A stretch of DNA of 44,185 bases from CAZJQD01 sp964548165 [NCBI: uncultured bacterium] (GTDB lineage: Bacteria > UBA8481): NCBI GenBank assembly GCA_964548165.1, contig CAZJQD010000010.1:38835-83019 (forward strand). Direction: 5' to 3'. Every line of letters starts with the position of its first letter. The first letter of the stretch is position 1. The notes below the pieces were generated by a model. It was not told the DNA's origin. It saw nothing but the letters and a program-made list of their open reading frames with translations, and searched no databases. Both the position numbers and the translations under genes were made by a program. Positions 6,860 to 15,927 of this stretch are shown here, one piece after another.

Positions 6860-8548
6860 CTAGGCGCCTGGCCCCAGGGTCTTGGCGTAGCCCTCGACGT
6901 CCCAGGCGTCCCCGACGAAGAGTTCGCTGGAGGCATAGGCCACGGACCGCCACGCGCGACGAGACCTGAGGAGGGGCGAGAGCGAGGCCATGCCGCGATC
7001 GGTTGCCGCCGGGGCGTACCAGAGCACGGCCGTCAGCGCCCAGGTCTCCACGATCATCGCGGCGAGCCTCTGGAGATGGAACTGGGTCTCCAGGACCTGA
7101 TCCTCGAAGTAGTCGTGGACCTGGAAGGCGCGCTCGGTCGTCACGCCCGCGCACTCGCGCCAGAGCCCCACGGCCTCGGGCGGCGCCGGGCTCGCGCCCT
7201 TACCCACACCCGTGACTGGGCCCTTGACGATGATGCGCGGCAGGCGTGGGCGCGTCATCGCCAGCACCGTCCCTCGCCACCACTTCTTGACCGTGGCGTC
7301 CAGCCAACTGGCCCCGCGCCGCGCCTTCTTGTTGGCCGCAAGCCAGGTTCCGACACGGCGGGTTCCGTGCAGGGCGAGGTAGAAGCGGGCCACGTCGTTA
7401 CTGCCGCCCGCGGCCTGCAGCGAATTGACCGCCGCGATCAGGTCGGACAACGGGCGCTGGGCGGCCAGGCCTCCCCCGAGTTCTGCGAGCGATCCCGCGG
7501 CCTCGCGCGCCGCGTCACCGGCGAGGAGCTTCAGAGCCGCCGCCTCCGCTCCGATCTCACAGCCGCCCTCGGCCAGGCGTGCGGTCAGCGCGACAAGAGC
7601 CTCCAGCGCATGCAAGCGCTCGGCCACGAAGACCAGGCGCTCGGCGACCATGTCGAGCTCGATGAGCTTATGCCCGAACTGCTCACGGCTCGCCAGGCGC
7701 TCGCGGGCCTCTCGTTCCCCTCGCCGCAACAGGCCCAGGAGGATCGCGGCCGTGCCGAGGCGGACCATGTCGAGGAGGAACTGCGCGATCCGGATACCGC
7801 CGCCCACTTCTCCCAGCACCGCGTCACGCCCGACGCGAACGTCGTCGAACCGGAGATCGACGACGCCGGCGCCGGCCAGGCCGGCAAGCGGCCGCGCCGT
7901 GGTCCCGATCGCGGCCTTGCCGCCGGGAACCAGGAACGCCGTCAGCCGCGACTTCTCGTCATCGGTCGTACCGGCTCCGCGCGCAAAGACGATGACGAGA
8001 TCGGCAAGCGGCGCCGCGTCACCGTCAGCGGCGGCAGCTTCGGCCGCGGCGGCAGCTTCGGCCGCGGCGGCCGCGTTGCCCGGGGCAGCATCGCCGCCCC
8101 CCGTCACGACAAACGTCTTCTCGCCCGCGATCACCCAGTCCTGGCCACGCAGTTCCGCCGTCGCCGCGCAGAGCGTGGCGTCGGAGCCGGCCTGGGGTTC
8201 GGAGAGCGCATACGCCCCGCGCTTCTCCCCGGACGCCAGCACCGTCACCCAGCGGTCCTTCTGCGCCGCATCGCCGAACGCGTCGATCACGCGCGCTACC
8301 GCCAGTCGGCTGGTGACCGCGGCGAGCGCCCTGCCCGGCGACTCCGCGCCCAACCGCGACGCCTCGCGGCAGAACGCGACGAGCGGTCCCGCCTCCCCCT
8401 CCGCCGCCGGTAAAGACTCCCACCGCGGCCTCCCCTCCAGGAGCGACTGCAGGAGGCTCGGCGCCGCCAGGCGCGCCTGCGACGCCACGTACGTCGAGTA
8501 GAACGCCATCAGGCGCGCGGAGAAATCGAGGAGCGCGTGGTCAGCCAT
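6860..8548 (-). CDS. Acyl-CoA dehydrogenase family protein, catalytic Glu possibly missing
   Basis: 562 aa. The family flavin/substrate motif is GAYALSEPQAGSDA (about 110-123), and the C-terminal helical half contains REQFGHKLIELDMVAERL and LQAAGGSNDVARFYLALHG. Family members oxidise acyl-CoA to trans-2-enoyl-CoA using FAD and pass electrons to ETF. In most members the catalytic Glu lies in a YEGT motif; the matching stretch here reads LHGTRR, so Glu appears replaced by His. An alternative Glu position as in isovaleryl-CoA dehydrogenase was not seen either. A low-complexity Ala insertion (about 160-180) comes from an 18-bp tandem repeat near 8030-8075. About 170 extra residues follow the core. 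FadJ and FadI lie upstream, suggesting a beta-oxidation context. Confidence 0.82.
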   Translation of the reverse strand: MADHALLDFSARLMAFYSTYVASQARLAAPSLLQSLLEGRPRWESLPAAEGEAGPLVAFCREASRLGAESPGRALAAVTSRLAVARVIDAFGDAAQKDRWVTVLASGEKRGAYALSEPQAGSDATLCAATAELRGQDWVIAGEKTFVVTGGGDAAPGNAAAAAEAAAAAEAAAADGDAAPLADLVIVFARGAGTTDDEKSRLTAFLVPGGKAAIGTTARPLAGLAGAGVVDLRFDDVRVGRDAVLGEVGGGIRIAQFLLDMVRLGTAAILLGLLRRGEREARERLASREQFGHKLIELDMVAERLVFVAERLHALEALVALTARLAEGGCEIGAEAAALKLLAGDAAREAAGSLAELGGGLAAQRPLSDLIAAVNSLQAAGGSNDVARFYLALHGTRRVGTWLAANKKARRGASWLDATVKKWWRGTVLAMTRPRLPRIIVKGPVTGVGKGASPAPPEAVGLWRECAGVTTERAFQVHDYFEDQVLETQFHLQRLAAMIVETWALTAVLWYAPAATDRGMASLSPLLRSRRAWRSVAYASSELFVGDAWDVEGYAKTLGPGA

Positions 8549-8702
8549 GAGCCAAGACTATCAGCATCCCCCGCCCGGCTCCAAACCCGCTCGGATCAGG
8601 GTCGCGAATTCGATTCCACGAACACATCTCATGGCCATGCGGTCATCATCAAATCCTCCGCGACCGCAGTCGTGACGTGAAACCATCGCATGGTCTTTCA
8701 AG

Positions 8703-10286
8703 TCAATGCGAAGGAGGCGCAGGGCCGGGAGCTGCGGGATGGGCAGGGATAGTCGATGACGGGGAATCCTGGTTCACGCGCCGCCTGTAGCGCGAAATTT
8801 CCGCGTCGATTCCCGGGAGCTCGTTCCTGATGGTAAGACGTTCACTCTCCACCCAGTTCCGGTCGAGGTCGCGACGAAGAAACCTCTCCGGATCGAGGTA
8901 GTCGAAGAGATCCCAGAGAACCCAGACCTCGTGGACGCCATCGAGGCGGTGAATCCAGGAGTCGAACTCCACTTGCGTGACGGGGAACTTGTCGCGTAAG
9001 ACCCGATGCTCATGCGGATAGGGCACAAGGGGAAGCGGGTTATGGCTCGTCTTCCACGCATGAAGAAGGCCGAACCATCCTCCGGGCCCCGCTATCATGA
9101 CCGCACCGGGTTGAGCCCTGAGTCGCACTTCTCGTTCCACTGCGGCCCAGTCCGGGAAATGCGCGCGCGCCATCCGCGTATAGACACTGGAAAGGCCCGC
9201 GAGATCGCCGGCTAGGACGAGGGCCAGGAAAATCGCTCCGATCGGCCGGGACATGGTGGCCAGGCTGCGCCAGGCAATGGCAAAGAGGGTGACGAGAGGC
9301 AGGACGACGAAATGAGTATAGGAAGCGGTGTAGGGGGAGAAGCCGAGACCGTTCTGCATGTAGAGCGCGGAAAGGGGGGCCGCCAGGATCACCACGATGG
9401 ACCCGATGCAGAGTCTGCGGATTTCAGGTCTAAGAGTCCATGCCCTGAAATGACCGACAGCCGCCGCGAGTATGAGAACGGCGGCAACGATCTTCCAGAA
9501 CTTGTTGCCCCCCATCATCGGATAGGGCGCCCAGAACATCTCGAAGACGCACTCCAAGGCTCTTCCCGCTCCCACGCGCGTCGGTAAGAGCTCCCAGAAT
9601 TCCACGAATCCATTGGCCAGGGTCTGCAACGAGTACTCGGGCGGCAAGAGGACCGCCGAGGCGTGCAGGAAAACGATGAGGAAGACCAGCGACGCTCCTG
9701 CCAGCACCAGGAACCGATTTCGAGCGGAAATAGGAGCGAAAATGACGAGGAGAAGCAGCACCGGTGCCATGGAGGTGAAGATGGAATAGTGAGACAGAAA
9801 GGCGATGACGAGAGATACCCCGGCCGCGATGAACCTCACCCACCACCGGCCTCCATCAGCGAGCAGGATGGCGAGTCCGGCGAGCAGCAGGGTGGAGACT
9901 GCCGTGTAGGGACGGATGTATTGGCTGAAGTAGACGTCGAAGGGATTGAGAAGGAACAGAAGCATTGCGCATCGAGCGACGCCATTGTCGATCAGGCGGG
10001 AACTGAGGCGACCGAGGATGACGACCGTGCAGGCTGAGGCGATGGCACTGGGCATGCGCAGGGCGACGAGCGAATCACCGAAGAGGTCAGACCACGGGCG
10101 CAGGAAGATGTAGAAGGGCGGCAGGATCGGGTAAGGGTTGTAGAGCCCCAGGACGCGAGCGTAAGAAAAGCACTCACCGATGTCGATCTGGCGTTCCACC
10201 ATTCCTGGGAGCCTGACGAGGAGGGCCGCGAGGAACCACAGGCCAGACTCCCTCCACGAGATGCGAAGCCGAGGCGCGCTGATCAT
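8703..10286 (-). CDS. GT39/ArnT-type membrane glycosyltransferase
   Basis: 527 aa from ATG 10286; GTG 10331 is an alternative, and the longer open frame to 10529 has an atypical soluble leader. About ten hydrophobic segments alternate with loops. The first periplasmic loop contains DIGECFSYARVLGLYNPYPI, placed like the Asp-x-Glu loop of GT-C transferases. Further signatures are RMPSAIASACTVVILGRL and FSQYIRPYTAVSTLLL, typical of the dolichyl-phosphate-mannose mannosyltransferase-like superfamily (PMT_2). Such enzymes move a sugar from a polyprenyl-phosphate carrier to a protein or lipid on the periplasmic face. The acceptor is unknown. The C-terminal 130 residues are soluble and unrecognised. 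Confidence 0.75.
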   Translation of the reverse strand: MISAPRLRISWRESGLWFLAALLVRLPGMVERQIDIGECFSYARVLGLYNPYPILPPFYIFLRPWSDLFGDSLVALRMPSAIASACTVVILGRLSSRLIDNGVARCAMLLFLLNPFDVYFSQYIRPYTAVSTLLLAGLAILLADGGRWWVRFIAAGVSLVIAFLSHYSIFTSMAPVLLLLVIFAPISARNRFLVLAGASLVFLIVFLHASAVLLPPEYSLQTLANGFVEFWELLPTRVGAGRALECVFEMFWAPYPMMGGNKFWKIVAAVLILAAAVGHFRAWTLRPEIRRLCIGSIVVILAAPLSALYMQNGLGFSPYTASYTHFVVLPLVTLFAIAWRSLATMSRPIGAIFLALVLAGDLAGLSSVYTRMARAHFPDWAAVEREVRLRAQPGAVMIAGPGGWFGLLHAWKTSHNPLPLVPYPHEHRVLRDKFPVTQVEFDSWIHRLDGVHEVWVLWDLFDYLDPERFLRRDLDRNWVESERLTIRNELPGIDAEISRYRRRVNQDSPSSTIPAHPAAPGPAPPSH

Positions 10287-10616
10287 TCCCTGGGGATCAG
10301 ACCAAGGCCGGGCGACGAATTTCTTTTCCACGGCGCACCCGCCAGGATTGCCACTCGCGTGGCGAAGAGGGCCCGCCGCGATGGGAAAGATTGACGTAAT
10401 TGTTCCCCTGCCGGCGCGGCGGCTTGCACAACCATGCCCTTCACTGTATGGCCTGGCGGAGCTGTGACAAGTCCGAGCATGGTCGATGAGATCCTGGGTC
10501 AAAATACCGCGAAGGCGCATGGGCTTCAAGGATCACGGGTCTATCCTCACAAGGCTGGCTCAAGGAAGAAGAGCGCGGCTCTGATCAACTCCTCGGCCAG
10601 GCTGACACGAAGGGTC
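10287..10616. other. Gene-free stretch between fadJ and the GT39-type gene
   Basis: 330 bases downstream of fadJ and upstream of the glycosyltransferase start. I see no convincing gene, RNA, promoter or T-tract terminator. The open frame here is only the upstream extension of the glycosyltransferase frame. Confidence 0.4.
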
Positions 10617-12899
10617 TCAGCTCAAGAGGCTTCGCAATACTTCGGGAAAGGCGAATCGCGGGCCGGATTGCTGGGCAAGGCGGTCGCTCTGCGCCTCGAC
10701 TTCCTCGGCACCGAGCGTGGAACCCCAGCGGATGAGGCCACCGCGAAACGGTGGGAAGCCGGTGCCGTAGATCATCCCGATCTCGACGTCCTCCCAGCGA
10801 TCCACGATCTGGTCCTCGAGACATCGTCCCGCTTCCAGGAGCATCGTGAGGAAGAGCCGGTCGCGGATCGCGTCGTCGTGCGGGCCTTCGCCCTTCTTCT
10901 CTTTCACGGCGACGATCGGATTCAGCTTCGGCGTCTGGCCCTTCTTCCCCTTCACGTGAAGGTAGAAGCCCTTGCCCGACTTCTGCCCCAGGAGCTTCTG
11001 TTCCACCATCCGACCCAGGATCGCGGGCACCGCCATCCGTGCGCCGAAGGAACGCTCGAGGTGCTCGGCCACGTGCAGGCCGATGTCGATCCCCACCGCG
11101 TCGGCGAGCTCGAACGGGCCCATCGGCATCCCGAACTCCCGCGCCACCCGATCGATCCGCGGCACCGCGACCCCTTCCTCGTAGAGGCGCGCGGCCTCCA
11201 GCATGTAGGGAATCAGGATGCGGTTCACGAGAAAGCCCGGCGCGTCCTTCACGAGGATCGGGGTCTTCCCGAGCGCCTTCGCGGCCGCCCAGAGCGTGGC
11301 CACCGTCGCGTCGCTCGTCTCCTTGCCGCGGATGATCTCCACCAGCGGCATCCGGTGAACGGGATTGAAGAAGTGGAGCCCGGCGAACCGCGCGGGCCGA
11401 GCCAGGGACTTGGCCATCTCGGTGATGGAGAGCCCGGAGGTGTTCGACGCGATGATGGCGTCCTCCCGAACATACGGCTCCAGCTCCGCGAGGACCGCCT
11501 TCTTGACGTCGAGTCGCTCCACCACGGCCTCGACGACGATGTCGGCGCGGCGGAATCCGTCCCATCCCAGGCCCACCGCGATCCGGCTGAAGGCGCGATC
11601 CGCCGCCCGCTCCGTGAGCTTGCGGCGCTTCACGTCGCCCTTGTACACGGCGGCCGCGGATTGAAGCGCACCCAGGAGCGCCTCGTCCCGGATGTCCTTC
11701 ACCTTGACCGGGAACCCGCGGCTTGAGAACGCCCAGGCGATCCCGCCGCCCATGATCCCGGCTCCCAATACGGCCGCGCGCGAGGACGTCGGCGAGAGCT
11801 TGGCGGGCTCGGCAGAGACCGGCCGGAACTTCTTCTGGTCCTCGTCGAGGAAGTACAGGCCGCGCAGGTTCGCCGAGACGTCGGTGACGACGAGGTTGCC
11901 GAACGCCTCCGCCTCCATCCGGAGCCCCTCGAGGCTGACGCCGCCCGCGGTAACCGGGAGGAAGAAGGTCTCGCGGATGAGCTTCACGACCGCCGGGATC
12001 GCCGGGTAGTGCCCCTGCGCCTTCTCCTCGGCGGCCGCGAGGGCCTTGTCGAAGAGCACGCGGCTGAGGAGCCCGGTCTCCAGGAGGCGATCCACTCGAC
12101 CGAGACGCGGGTGCGACGGCGGCGGCGGGTTCGCGATGATTTCCAGCGCCGCGTCGACGACGAGGGCCGGAGGAACGCCGCGATCCACGAGGCCCATCTT
12201 CAAGGCCTTGCGGGTGTCGACGAGCTTGGCGGCGAGGATCATCTCGAGGGCGGGCCTGAGCCCGATCAGCTTCGGGAGGCGCTGGGTCCCGCCGAAGCCA
12301 GGCAGGACCCCGAGGCGCGTCTCGGGGAGGCCGAGCAGGACGCGGGATTCGAGCGAGGCCACCCGGTAGCGGCACGCGAGCGCGAGTTCCATCCCGCCGC
12401 CGAGGCAGAAGCCGTTGATGGCCGCGACCGTGGGCACGGGAAGCTCGGCGATCTTCTGGAGGATGCGCTGGCCGTCCGCGGCCTTGAACCGGCCGATCGC
12501 GTTCGTCTCGATGCGGTCGATCTCGGCGATGTCGGCGCCGGCGACGAAGGACCCTTCCTTGCCCGAGGCGATGACGAGGCCACGGAGCGGATGACCCGAG
12601 ACGTCGCGCGGCAGTTGATCGAGGATAACATCGAGCTCCTGCATCACCGCCGTGGTGAGGACGTTCTGTTTTCGGTCCGCCTGGTTGAGACGAAGAATGA
12701 TCGCGCCGTCCCGATGCTCGCTCGTCCACGCCCCTCCCGGGGACTCTCCGCCGGACGCGCCTCCGGGCCCGCCGTGAGAACCGCCCGTTCCATCGCCGCC
12801 GCCCGAGCGATGACCGGCGCCACCGGAGGCGCCCGCATTCCCCGACACGCCATCCAGCGCGCCACGGTTCGCCAGCCGCCGTTCACGCAAGCTACTCAC
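10617..12899 (-). CDS. fadJ: Trifunctional-type enoyl-CoA hydratase / 3-hydroxyacyl-CoA dehydrogenase (FadJ/FadB)
   Basis: 760 aa. The N-terminal crotonase domain (about 60-260) has GGGMELALACRYRVA and GLPETRLGVLPGFGGTQRLP. The dehydrogenase domain starts with the NAD-binding LGAGIMGGGIAWAFSSRG (about 390) and has ASNTSGLSITEMA and GLHFFNPVHRMPLVEII. Two C-terminal 3HCDH helical repeats follow. The enzyme hydrates enoyl-CoA and oxidises the 3-hydroxyacyl-CoA in beta-oxidation; the thiolase partner lies upstream. The first 57 residues are a Gly/Ser-rich low-complexity leader not found in typical homologues. The GTG start at 12899 lies within a 20-bp sequence that is a copy of the end of fadI, so fadI and fadJ probably overlapped before a repeat came between them. 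Confidence 0.92.
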   Translation of the reverse strand: MSSLRERRLANRGALDGVSGNAGASGGAGHRSGGGDGTGGSHGGPGGASGGESPGGAWTSEHRDGAIILRLNQADRKQNVLTTAVMQELDVILDQLPRDVSGHPLRGLVIASGKEGSFVAGADIAEIDRIETNAIGRFKAADGQRILQKIAELPVPTVAAINGFCLGGGMELALACRYRVASLESRVLLGLPETRLGVLPGFGGTQRLPKLIGLRPALEMILAAKLVDTRKALKMGLVDRGVPPALVVDAALEIIANPPPPSHPRLGRVDRLLETGLLSRVLFDKALAAAEEKAQGHYPAIPAVVKLIRETFFLPVTAGGVSLEGLRMEAEAFGNLVVTDVSANLRGLYFLDEDQKKFRPVSAEPAKLSPTSSRAAVLGAGIMGGGIAWAFSSRGFPVKVKDIRDEALLGALQSAAAVYKGDVKRRKLTERAADRAFSRIAVGLGWDGFRRADIVVEAVVERLDVKKAVLAELEPYVREDAIIASNTSGLSITEMAKSLARPARFAGLHFFNPVHRMPLVEIIRGKETSDATVATLWAAAKALGKTPILVKDAPGFLVNRILIPYMLEAARLYEEGVAVPRIDRVAREFGMPMGPFELADAVGIDIGLHVAEHLERSFGARMAVPAILGRMVEQKLLGQKSGKGFYLHVKGKKGQTPKLNPIVAVKEKKGEGPHDDAIRDRLFLTMLLEAGRCLEDQIVDRWEDVEIGMIYGTGFPPFRGGLIRWGSTLGAEEVEAQSDRLAQQSGPRFAFPEVLRSLLS

Positions 12900-12911
12900 G
12901 TTCGATCACCA
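12892..12911. repeat. 20-bp direct repeat, copy 1 (at fadJ start)
   Basis: Identical over 20 bases to 13053-13072, the last codons and stop of fadI. It contains the GTG start of fadJ. The two copies enclose the GC-rich hairpin element, as a target-site duplication would. Confidence 0.9.
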
Positions 12912-13052
12912 CGACTGGCCAGGCAAAGCCTGTCCAGTCGCCAAGGGGGGGCGCCCGAACAGCTCCCCCCCCGCCGAACTCCCTCCGGGAGTTGGCGAAG
13001 CCAGCGGTCTCCCCCCATCGGGCTCACGCCGACAACTTGTGTTTTCAAATTC
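12912..13052. repeat. GC-rich hairpin repeat element, copy A (between fadI and fadJ)
   Basis: The segment 12912-13020 matches the reverse complement of 19573-19695. Shared parts include GCCGAACTCCCTCCGGGAGT continuing to GGCGAAGCCAGCGG, and a run of C ending in CCATCG. It can form two strong hairpins: CGACTGG/CCAGTCG with an inner CAGGC/GCCTG, and GCCGAACTCCC/GGGAGTTGGC. About 30 further bases (13021-13052) are not shared with copy B. No protein gene fits here. Confidence 0.85.
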
Positions 13053-13072
13053 CTACTCACGTTCGATCACCA
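13053..13072. repeat. 20-bp direct repeat, copy 2 (end of fadI)
   Basis: Covers the stop codon and last codons of fadI and is identical to 12892-12911. Confidence 0.9.
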
Positions 13073-14330
13073 GGGCGCCGCCCTGACCGCCACCGATGCA
13101 GAGGGTGGCGAGGCCCAGGCCCGCGTCCCGACGCTCCATCTCGTGGATGAGCGTGAGAACAAGCCGCGCGCCGGTCGCGCCGACCGGATGCCCGAGCGCA
13201 ATCGCGCCGCCGTTCACGTTGAGGCGAGCCGGGTCGATCTCGCCGAGATGGACCTTGCGGTTCAGCTCACGCTCCGCGAACGTCTTCGACCCGAACGCCT
13301 TGAGGCAGGCGAGCACCTGCGCGGCAAAGGCCTCGTTCAGCTCCACGAGGTCGAAGTCGGCCATCGTCATTCCCTCGAGAACCTTCGCCGTCGCGAAGAC
13401 GGGCCCGAGCCCCATCCGCTCCGGACCGAGCCCCGCGTAGGCGTAGCGCTTCAGGAACGCGCGCGGGGTGTAGCCGAGGTCGAGGGCCTTGGACTCGGAC
13501 ATCACGAGGAACGCGGAGGCGCCGTCCGTGATCGGGCACGCGTTGCCGGCCGTGACCGTGCCGGCGACGCGGTCGAAGATGGGCGAGAGCTTGGCCAGGG
13601 CCTCCATCGTCTGGTTGGCCCGCGGACCGTTGTCCGCGCTCACCTGCTCGCGATACGGCGCCGCCGCAACCGGGACGATCTCGCCGGCCAGCCGCTCCGC
13701 CGCCGCCGCGGCCTTGCGATGCGACTCGAGCGCGAACTCGTCCTGGGCCTTCCGGGATATCCCGAACTCGATGGCGAGGTTCTCCGCCGTGACGCCCATC
13801 GAGATGCCGCAGGCGTAATCCGTCAGGCCCATGAGAACGCCGATGCGCGGCTTAAGAAGGGCGGGGCGGAACTTCGCCCACGCCGCCAACCGGGCGCCCA
13901 GCGTCTTCGCCCGCGCCAATGCACCCATCCACTCGGCGAATGCCTTCGGATACTGCAAGGGGTAGTTGGACATCGACTCCGTCCCGCCCACGAGATAGAT
14001 CTCGCCTCGACCCGAGGTGATCTTCTCCGCCGCGGACGTGATGGCCTCGAATCCCGAGGCGCAGTTGCGATGCACGGTCACGGCAGGCACCGGGTTCGGC
14101 ACCCCGGCCAGGAGCGCCGCGCTCCGCGCGATGTTCTGCGCGTCGGCGGGCTGTCCCACGCACCCGAGGATGACCTCGTCGATTAGGGCAGGATCCAGGG
14201 ACGTGCGGTCCAGGACGGAACGGAAGGCATGGCGCGCAAGATGCACGGCCTCGACGTCCTTCAAGGACGTCCCGGCCTTGGCCCAGGGCGTGCGGATCCC
14301 GTCGATGATGGCTATGCGACGCTCAGGCAT
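13053..14330 (-). CDS. fadI: Acetyl-CoA C-acyltransferase (beta-ketothiolase, FadI-like)
   Basis: 425 aa from ATG 14330, which has GAGG six bases upstream; a GTG at 14342 would add four residues. The nucleophilic Cys lies in [12 protein letters not shown] (about residues 87-98). The C-terminal catalytic motifs are [20 protein letters not shown] (His) and [15 protein letters not shown] (Cys). Length and the segment [20 protein letters not shown] resemble E. coli FadI more than FadA. It cleaves 3-ketoacyl-CoA to acetyl-CoA and a shortened acyl-CoA. It stands upstream of fadJ and downstream of an acyl-CoA ligase-like gene, so the run looks like a fatty or aromatic acid oxidation operon. A repeat element sits directly after its stop. 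Confidence 0.93.
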   Translation of the reverse strand: MPERRIAIIDGIRTPWAKAGTSLKDVEAVHLARHAFRSVLDRTSLDPALIDEVILGCVGQPADAQNIARSAALLAGVPNPVPAVTVHRNCASGFEAITSAAEKITSGRGEIYLVGGTESMSNYPLQYPKAFAEWMGALARAKTLGARLAAWAKFRPALLKPRIGVLMGLTDYACGISMGVTAENLAIEFGISRKAQDEFALESHRKAAAAAERLAGEIVPVAAAPYREQVSADNGPRANQTMEALAKLSPIFDRVAGTVTAGNACPITDGASAFLVMSESKALDLGYTPRAFLKRYAYAGLGPERMGLGPVFATAKVLEGMTMADFDLVELNEAFAAQVLACLKAFGSKTFAERELNRKVHLGEIDPARLNVNGGAIALGHPVGATGARLVLTLIHEMERRDAGLGLATLCIGGGQGGALVIERE

Positions 14331-14378
14331 GACGCACCTCACCCGCGGCGCATCGGCAATATTGAGCGCGCTCAGGCA

Positions 14379-15839
14379 TCAGTCTGTCGGCCTCCGGTCC
14401 ACGATCCGCTTCTCCTTCATCTCCGTCTCGAGGCCGATCCGCGCCACGAGCGCCGGGACGTCCTCCACCACCACGCCATTCAGCGAGACCTCGGTCGCGT
14501 CGAAGATCAGCCGCGAGATCGCCGCCGGTTCAACGACGGCGCCGGCCGTCGGCGCGCAGTACAGGGTCATGATATCGACCTCCGCCGGGTCGTCATTCTG
14601 TTTCCGGATCTCCAGCTGCCATTCCTCAATCTCGGGGCGGTCATGGAGGATGTTGATGATGTGGTTGAGATCGATGAGCGTGCCCTTCACCTTGGTGAGC
14701 CGATAGTCGGTGCGGTTCGAGAGCCGGCTGATCTTCGAGGAGAGCCGGGGCAGGGTCCGGCCCGTGATCGGGCACGGTTCCCACGTGATCCCGCCCTCGG
14801 CCCAGTCGCCGGTGCGGTAGCGGAGGATGGCCGTGCCGTGAGCGCCCATCGACGTGTAGACGATCTCGCCGCTCTCGCCGGGCCCCTTCACGGCCCCCGT
14901 CTCGGGATCGATGATCTCGAAGACCTCCATGTCCGGGTAGATGACGTAGCCCCCGGACGGCGCCTCCGCCCAGGCCGTCTTCGCTTCCGTGAACCCGTAC
15001 GTTCCCAGGACCTCGACCCGGGACGCGCCCAGGCGACCGCAGAGTTCCTTGATCCGCGCCTTGAGCGCGTCCGTGATCTTCTCCGCGCCCAGCACCACGC
15101 TCTTGAGGGACTTCAAGTCCACCTTCTCGGCCTCGGCATTGCGAAGGATGTGGTAGACGTAGCTCGGCACGCCGATGATGCTCGTCGGCTTCATCTTGGA
15201 GAGCGCGCGAAGGTTGCCGGCCGTTCCCACGGTCTTTCCCCCACCCGTCGAGAGGACGAAGATGCGCGCCTCGAACCCGGCAAACGCGGTCTGCCAGAAG
15301 GCGAGGTGCGGGGCGTAGGGAAAGAGGTTGAGGATCCGATCCTCCATGTTGAGCCCGAGAACGTAGGCCATGCGGCGTCCCGAGGCGCCGAGTCGGACGA
15401 GGTCCGTCTTCGAATAGACGAAGGAGATCGGACGAGCGGAACGCCCCGTCGTCGCCGTCATGAAGATCGGACGATACTCCCTCTGCAACACCCGCTTCAC
15501 GTCCGCCTCGCCCTTCAGGGCCTTGCGAACGGCGAGCGGCAGGAGGCGCGAAAGAGGCCAGGCCGCGCGGATCGTCTCCGCCGTCGGCTGAAGGACGAAC
15601 GAAAGGGGATCGGCATCAAGTTCGCGCACAAGGTCGTCCTTCGTGGTGAACGGAAGCCGCGCGAGGTCGGCCACGCCCTCCACGTCCCCGACGTCGAGCC
15701 CCTGTTCTCTAAAGACACGGCTGTAATACGGAGAGAACGGCACGAGGTCCTCGCGGAGGTATTCCACGAGGAGGCGATCCTGGAGCCGCTGGAGTTCCCG
15801 GGCAGGCCAACGGCAGAATCGGCTGAAGTTTGGGATCAC
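14379..15839 (-). CDS. PaaK-like adenylate-forming acyl-CoA ligase
   Basis: 486 aa from GTG 15839; a TTG two codons earlier is also possible. The N-terminus has the PaaK-type opening LQRLQDRLLVEYLREDLVPF...YYSRVFREQGL. The P-loop is TATTGRSARP (about 153-162), an altered form of the TSGTTG motif of phenylacetate-CoA ligases. Further signatures are LGTYGFTEAK and YRTGDW. The last 100 residues form the mobile C-terminal domain. The family activates carboxylic acids with ATP to acyl-AMP and then, usually, CoA thioesters. Its place just upstream of fadI and fadJ fits supply of acyl-CoA for beta-oxidation. The substrate cannot be read from sequence. Confidence 0.8.
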   Translation of the reverse strand: MIPNFSRFCRWPARELQRLQDRLLVEYLREDLVPFSPYYSRVFREQGLDVGDVEGVADLARLPFTTKDDLVRELDADPLSFVLQPTAETIRAAWPLSRLLPLAVRKALKGEADVKRVLQREYRPIFMTATTGRSARPISFVYSKTDLVRLGASGRRMAYVLGLNMEDRILNLFPYAPHLAFWQTAFAGFEARIFVLSTGGGKTVGTAGNLRALSKMKPTSIIGVPSYVYHILRNAEAEKVDLKSLKSVVLGAEKITDALKARIKELCGRLGASRVEVLGTYGFTEAKTAWAEAPSGGYVIYPDMEVFEIIDPETGAVKGPGESGEIVYTSMGAHGTAILRYRTGDWAEGGITWEPCPITGRTLPRLSSKISRLSNRTDYRLTKVKGTLIDLNHIINILHDRPEIEEWQLEIRKQNDDPAEVDIMTLYCAPTAGAVVEPAAISRLIFDATEVSLNGVVVEDVPALVARIGLETEMKEKRIVDRRPTD

Positions 15840-15927
15840 GGGCAACCGAGCACAGGATACCCCAACTTCGCTCCCCTAGTCACCCGCCGCAACTCACCCT
15901 CCCCCTCTTCTTTCTTCCTTCTTCATC

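Noticed and set aside
10434-14186. Long plus-strand open frames opposite fadJ and fadI
   Set aside because: They are antisense shadows of clear, conserved enzymes in GC-rich DNA, with Arg/His/Pro-rich translations and no recognisable domain.
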